Below are positions 5,970 through 6,314 of a stretch of 6,314 nt of DNA, piece by piece. Within the stretch, counting starts at the first letter, position 1. Each line of letters opens with the position of its first letter. Below the pieces are notes generated by a model, which was given only the letters and a program-made list of their open reading frames with translations, searched no databases and was not told the DNA's origin. Location of the stretch: the NCBI GenBank assembly GCA_031266495.1, contig JAISAX010000285.1:1-6314 (forward strand). Reading direction: 5' to 3'. Source of the stretch: Opitutaceae bacterium. Its GTDB lineage: Bacteria; Verrucomicrobiota; Verrucomicrobiae; Opitutales; Opitutaceae. The translations under genes and the position numbers were made by a program.

Positions 5970-5974
5970 GCCAC
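5952..5974 (+). repeat. Hairpin repeat class B, copy 1
   Basis: An 8-bp stem CATGGGCT-GGA-AGCCCATG (5952-5970) is followed by CCAC and the tail TCCGGACCGGCGGC, which nearly matches the tail of class A copy 1. The CAT triplets at 5952-5954 and 5967-5969 are ATG codons on the minus strand and in frame with the CBM9-like gene. A small extra hairpin CGGCG-GCTT-CGCCG follows at 5982-5995. Confidence 0.88.
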
Positions 5975-5997
5975 TCCGGACCGGCGGCTTCGCCGTC

Positions 5998-6020
5998 CAC
6001 GGGCTGGAAGCCCGTGCCAC
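5998..6020 (+). repeat. Hairpin repeat class B, copy 2
   Basis: A stem CACGGGCT-GGA-AGCCCGTG (5998-6016) plus CCAC. It differs from copy 1 by one base in each arm, and the two changed bases pair (T-A becomes C-G), so the stem is kept intact. Confidence 0.88.
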
Positions 6021-6039
6021 GCCGGAGCGGTGAGGCAAC

Positions 6040-6065
6040 GCTTGCGGGCGAGACGCCCGCGCCAC
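6040..6065 (+). repeat. Hairpin repeat class A, copy 2
   Basis: Identical over 26 bases to 5893-5918, 147 bp away (49 codons), with the same stem GCGGGCG-AGA-CGCCCGC at 6044-6060. A further 5-bp hairpin GCGGC-GTCA-GCCGC follows at 6076-6089. Confidence 0.9.
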
Positions 6066-6092
6066 TGCCGTTCGGGCGGCGTCAGCCGCACC

Positions 6093-6167
6093 TGGAGTGC
6101 GGCGCTCCTGCGCCGCTTTTGGAAACGTCGATGCCTTGGGAAAGCGGCAGAGGTCTGCCGCACTCCA
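6093..6167. repeat. Composite 75-bp inverted-repeat unit with two internal hairpins
   Basis: The ends TGGAGTGCGGC (6093-6103) and GCCGCACTCCA (6157-6167) are perfect 11-bp inverted repeats. Inside are GCGGCGC-TCCT-GCGCCGC (6099-6116), followed by TTTT and resembling an intrinsic terminator on the plus strand, and GCGGCAGA-GG-TCTGCCGC (6144-6161). The outer and inner pairings share bases, so they are alternatives. No plus-strand gene ends nearby, so the terminator-like hairpin is read as part of the repeat. Confidence 0.8.
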
Positions 6168-6169
6168 AG

Positions 6170-6191
6170 GCGGGCGAGACGCCCGCGCCAC
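6170..6191 (+). repeat. Hairpin repeat class A, copy 3
   Basis: The core stem GCGGGCG-AGA-CGCCCGC (6170-6186) plus GCCAC is identical to the cores at 5897-5918 and 6044-6065. It lacks the GCTT lead and follows directly on the composite unit. Confidence 0.9.
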
Positions 6192-6241
6192 ACTTTCGGA
6201 TAGTTGTGTTTGCATGATTAATGGATGTTACGCGAAGCCGG

Positions 6242-6284
6242 AGCGGCGGCATTCCTGCCGCTGCGACGAGGCGCGAAGCGCCTC
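6242..6284. repeat. Two further GC-rich hairpins near the window end
   Basis: AGCGGC (6242-6247) pairs with GCCGCT (6257-6262). Then GAGGCGC-GAA-GCGCCTC (6268-6284) is followed by GCCCCT, recalling the CCCCT tail of the repeat at 1-26. Together with the preceding units this leaves the last 345 bp of the window filled with palindromes and without a convincing gene. Confidence 0.7.
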
Positions 6285-6314
6285 GCCCCTTGCCCCTCCG
6301 CCGATCAGCCCGGC

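Noticed and set aside
6099..6120. Rho-independent terminator (GC stem plus TTTT)
   Set aside because: No plus-strand gene ends nearby, the T-run is only four bases, and the hairpin is one part of a larger repeat unit with inverted ends.
5893..6191. CRISPR array
   Set aside because: The repeated units are self-complementary hairpins of mixed classes with irregular spacing and no uniform spacers, and no cas gene is present.
5034..6203. 389-codon open frame on the plus strand
   Set aside because: Antisense to the CBM9-like gene and then through the hairpin repeats; Gly/Arg low-complexity with no domain pattern.

Overview
The window reads as a GC-rich bacterial chromosome segment, most likely from the Verrucomicrobiota and plausibly an Opitutaceae-like lineage. 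This is inferred from the combination of a PEP-CTERM protein, a XylR-type (LacI-like sensor plus AraC HTH) regulator, a CE15 glucuronoyl esterase, a family 9 carbohydrate-binding-like secreted protein, an Rpn/PD-(D/E)XK nuclease and many GC-rich palindromic intergenic repeats. No rRNA, tRNA or CRISPR array was seen.

Layout. A 26-bp palindromic repeat opens the window and lies just after the stop of a minus-strand PEP-CTERM exported protein (35-907). A 288-bp divergent intergenic region follows, with a TTTCATGAAA palindrome and a strong G-quadruplex motif. It leads into a plus-strand XylR-like regulator (1196-2350). The regulator converges on a minus-strand CE15-like glucuronoyl esterase with a signal peptide (2478-3680). 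The roughly 350 bp upstream of the esterase hold no gene but carry a nested, nearly symmetrical inverted repeat of about 146 bp (3775-3920), whose inner arms are two opposed copies of the repeat at position 1. Divergent from the esterase is a complete Rpn-family nuclease/transposase-like gene (4031-4990). It converges on a minus-strand secreted CBM9-like protein (5040 to about 5969). The rest of the window (5893-6284) is a dense cluster of about ten short GC-rich hairpins in several repeat classes.

How the parts may work together. The regulator, the esterase, the CBM9-like protein and the PEP-CTERM protein fit plant-polysaccharide sensing and use. The regulator would sense a sugar and control neighbours. 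The esterase would cut ester links between glucuronoyl groups of xylan and lignin alcohols. The CBM9-like and PEP-CTERM proteins would act at or outside the cell surface. No two of these genes form a co-directional operon, so co-regulation is inference only. The nuclease and the palindromic repeats form a second, genome-plasticity layer.

The most unusual material is non-coding: the nested inverted repeat with a compensatory stem change, the hairpin cluster that supplies candidate start codons for the CBM9-like gene, an 11-base G/C homopolymer just after that gene's signal peptide, and related 9-bp tandem repeats at the N-termini of two exported proteins. No clearly new multi-gene system was found.
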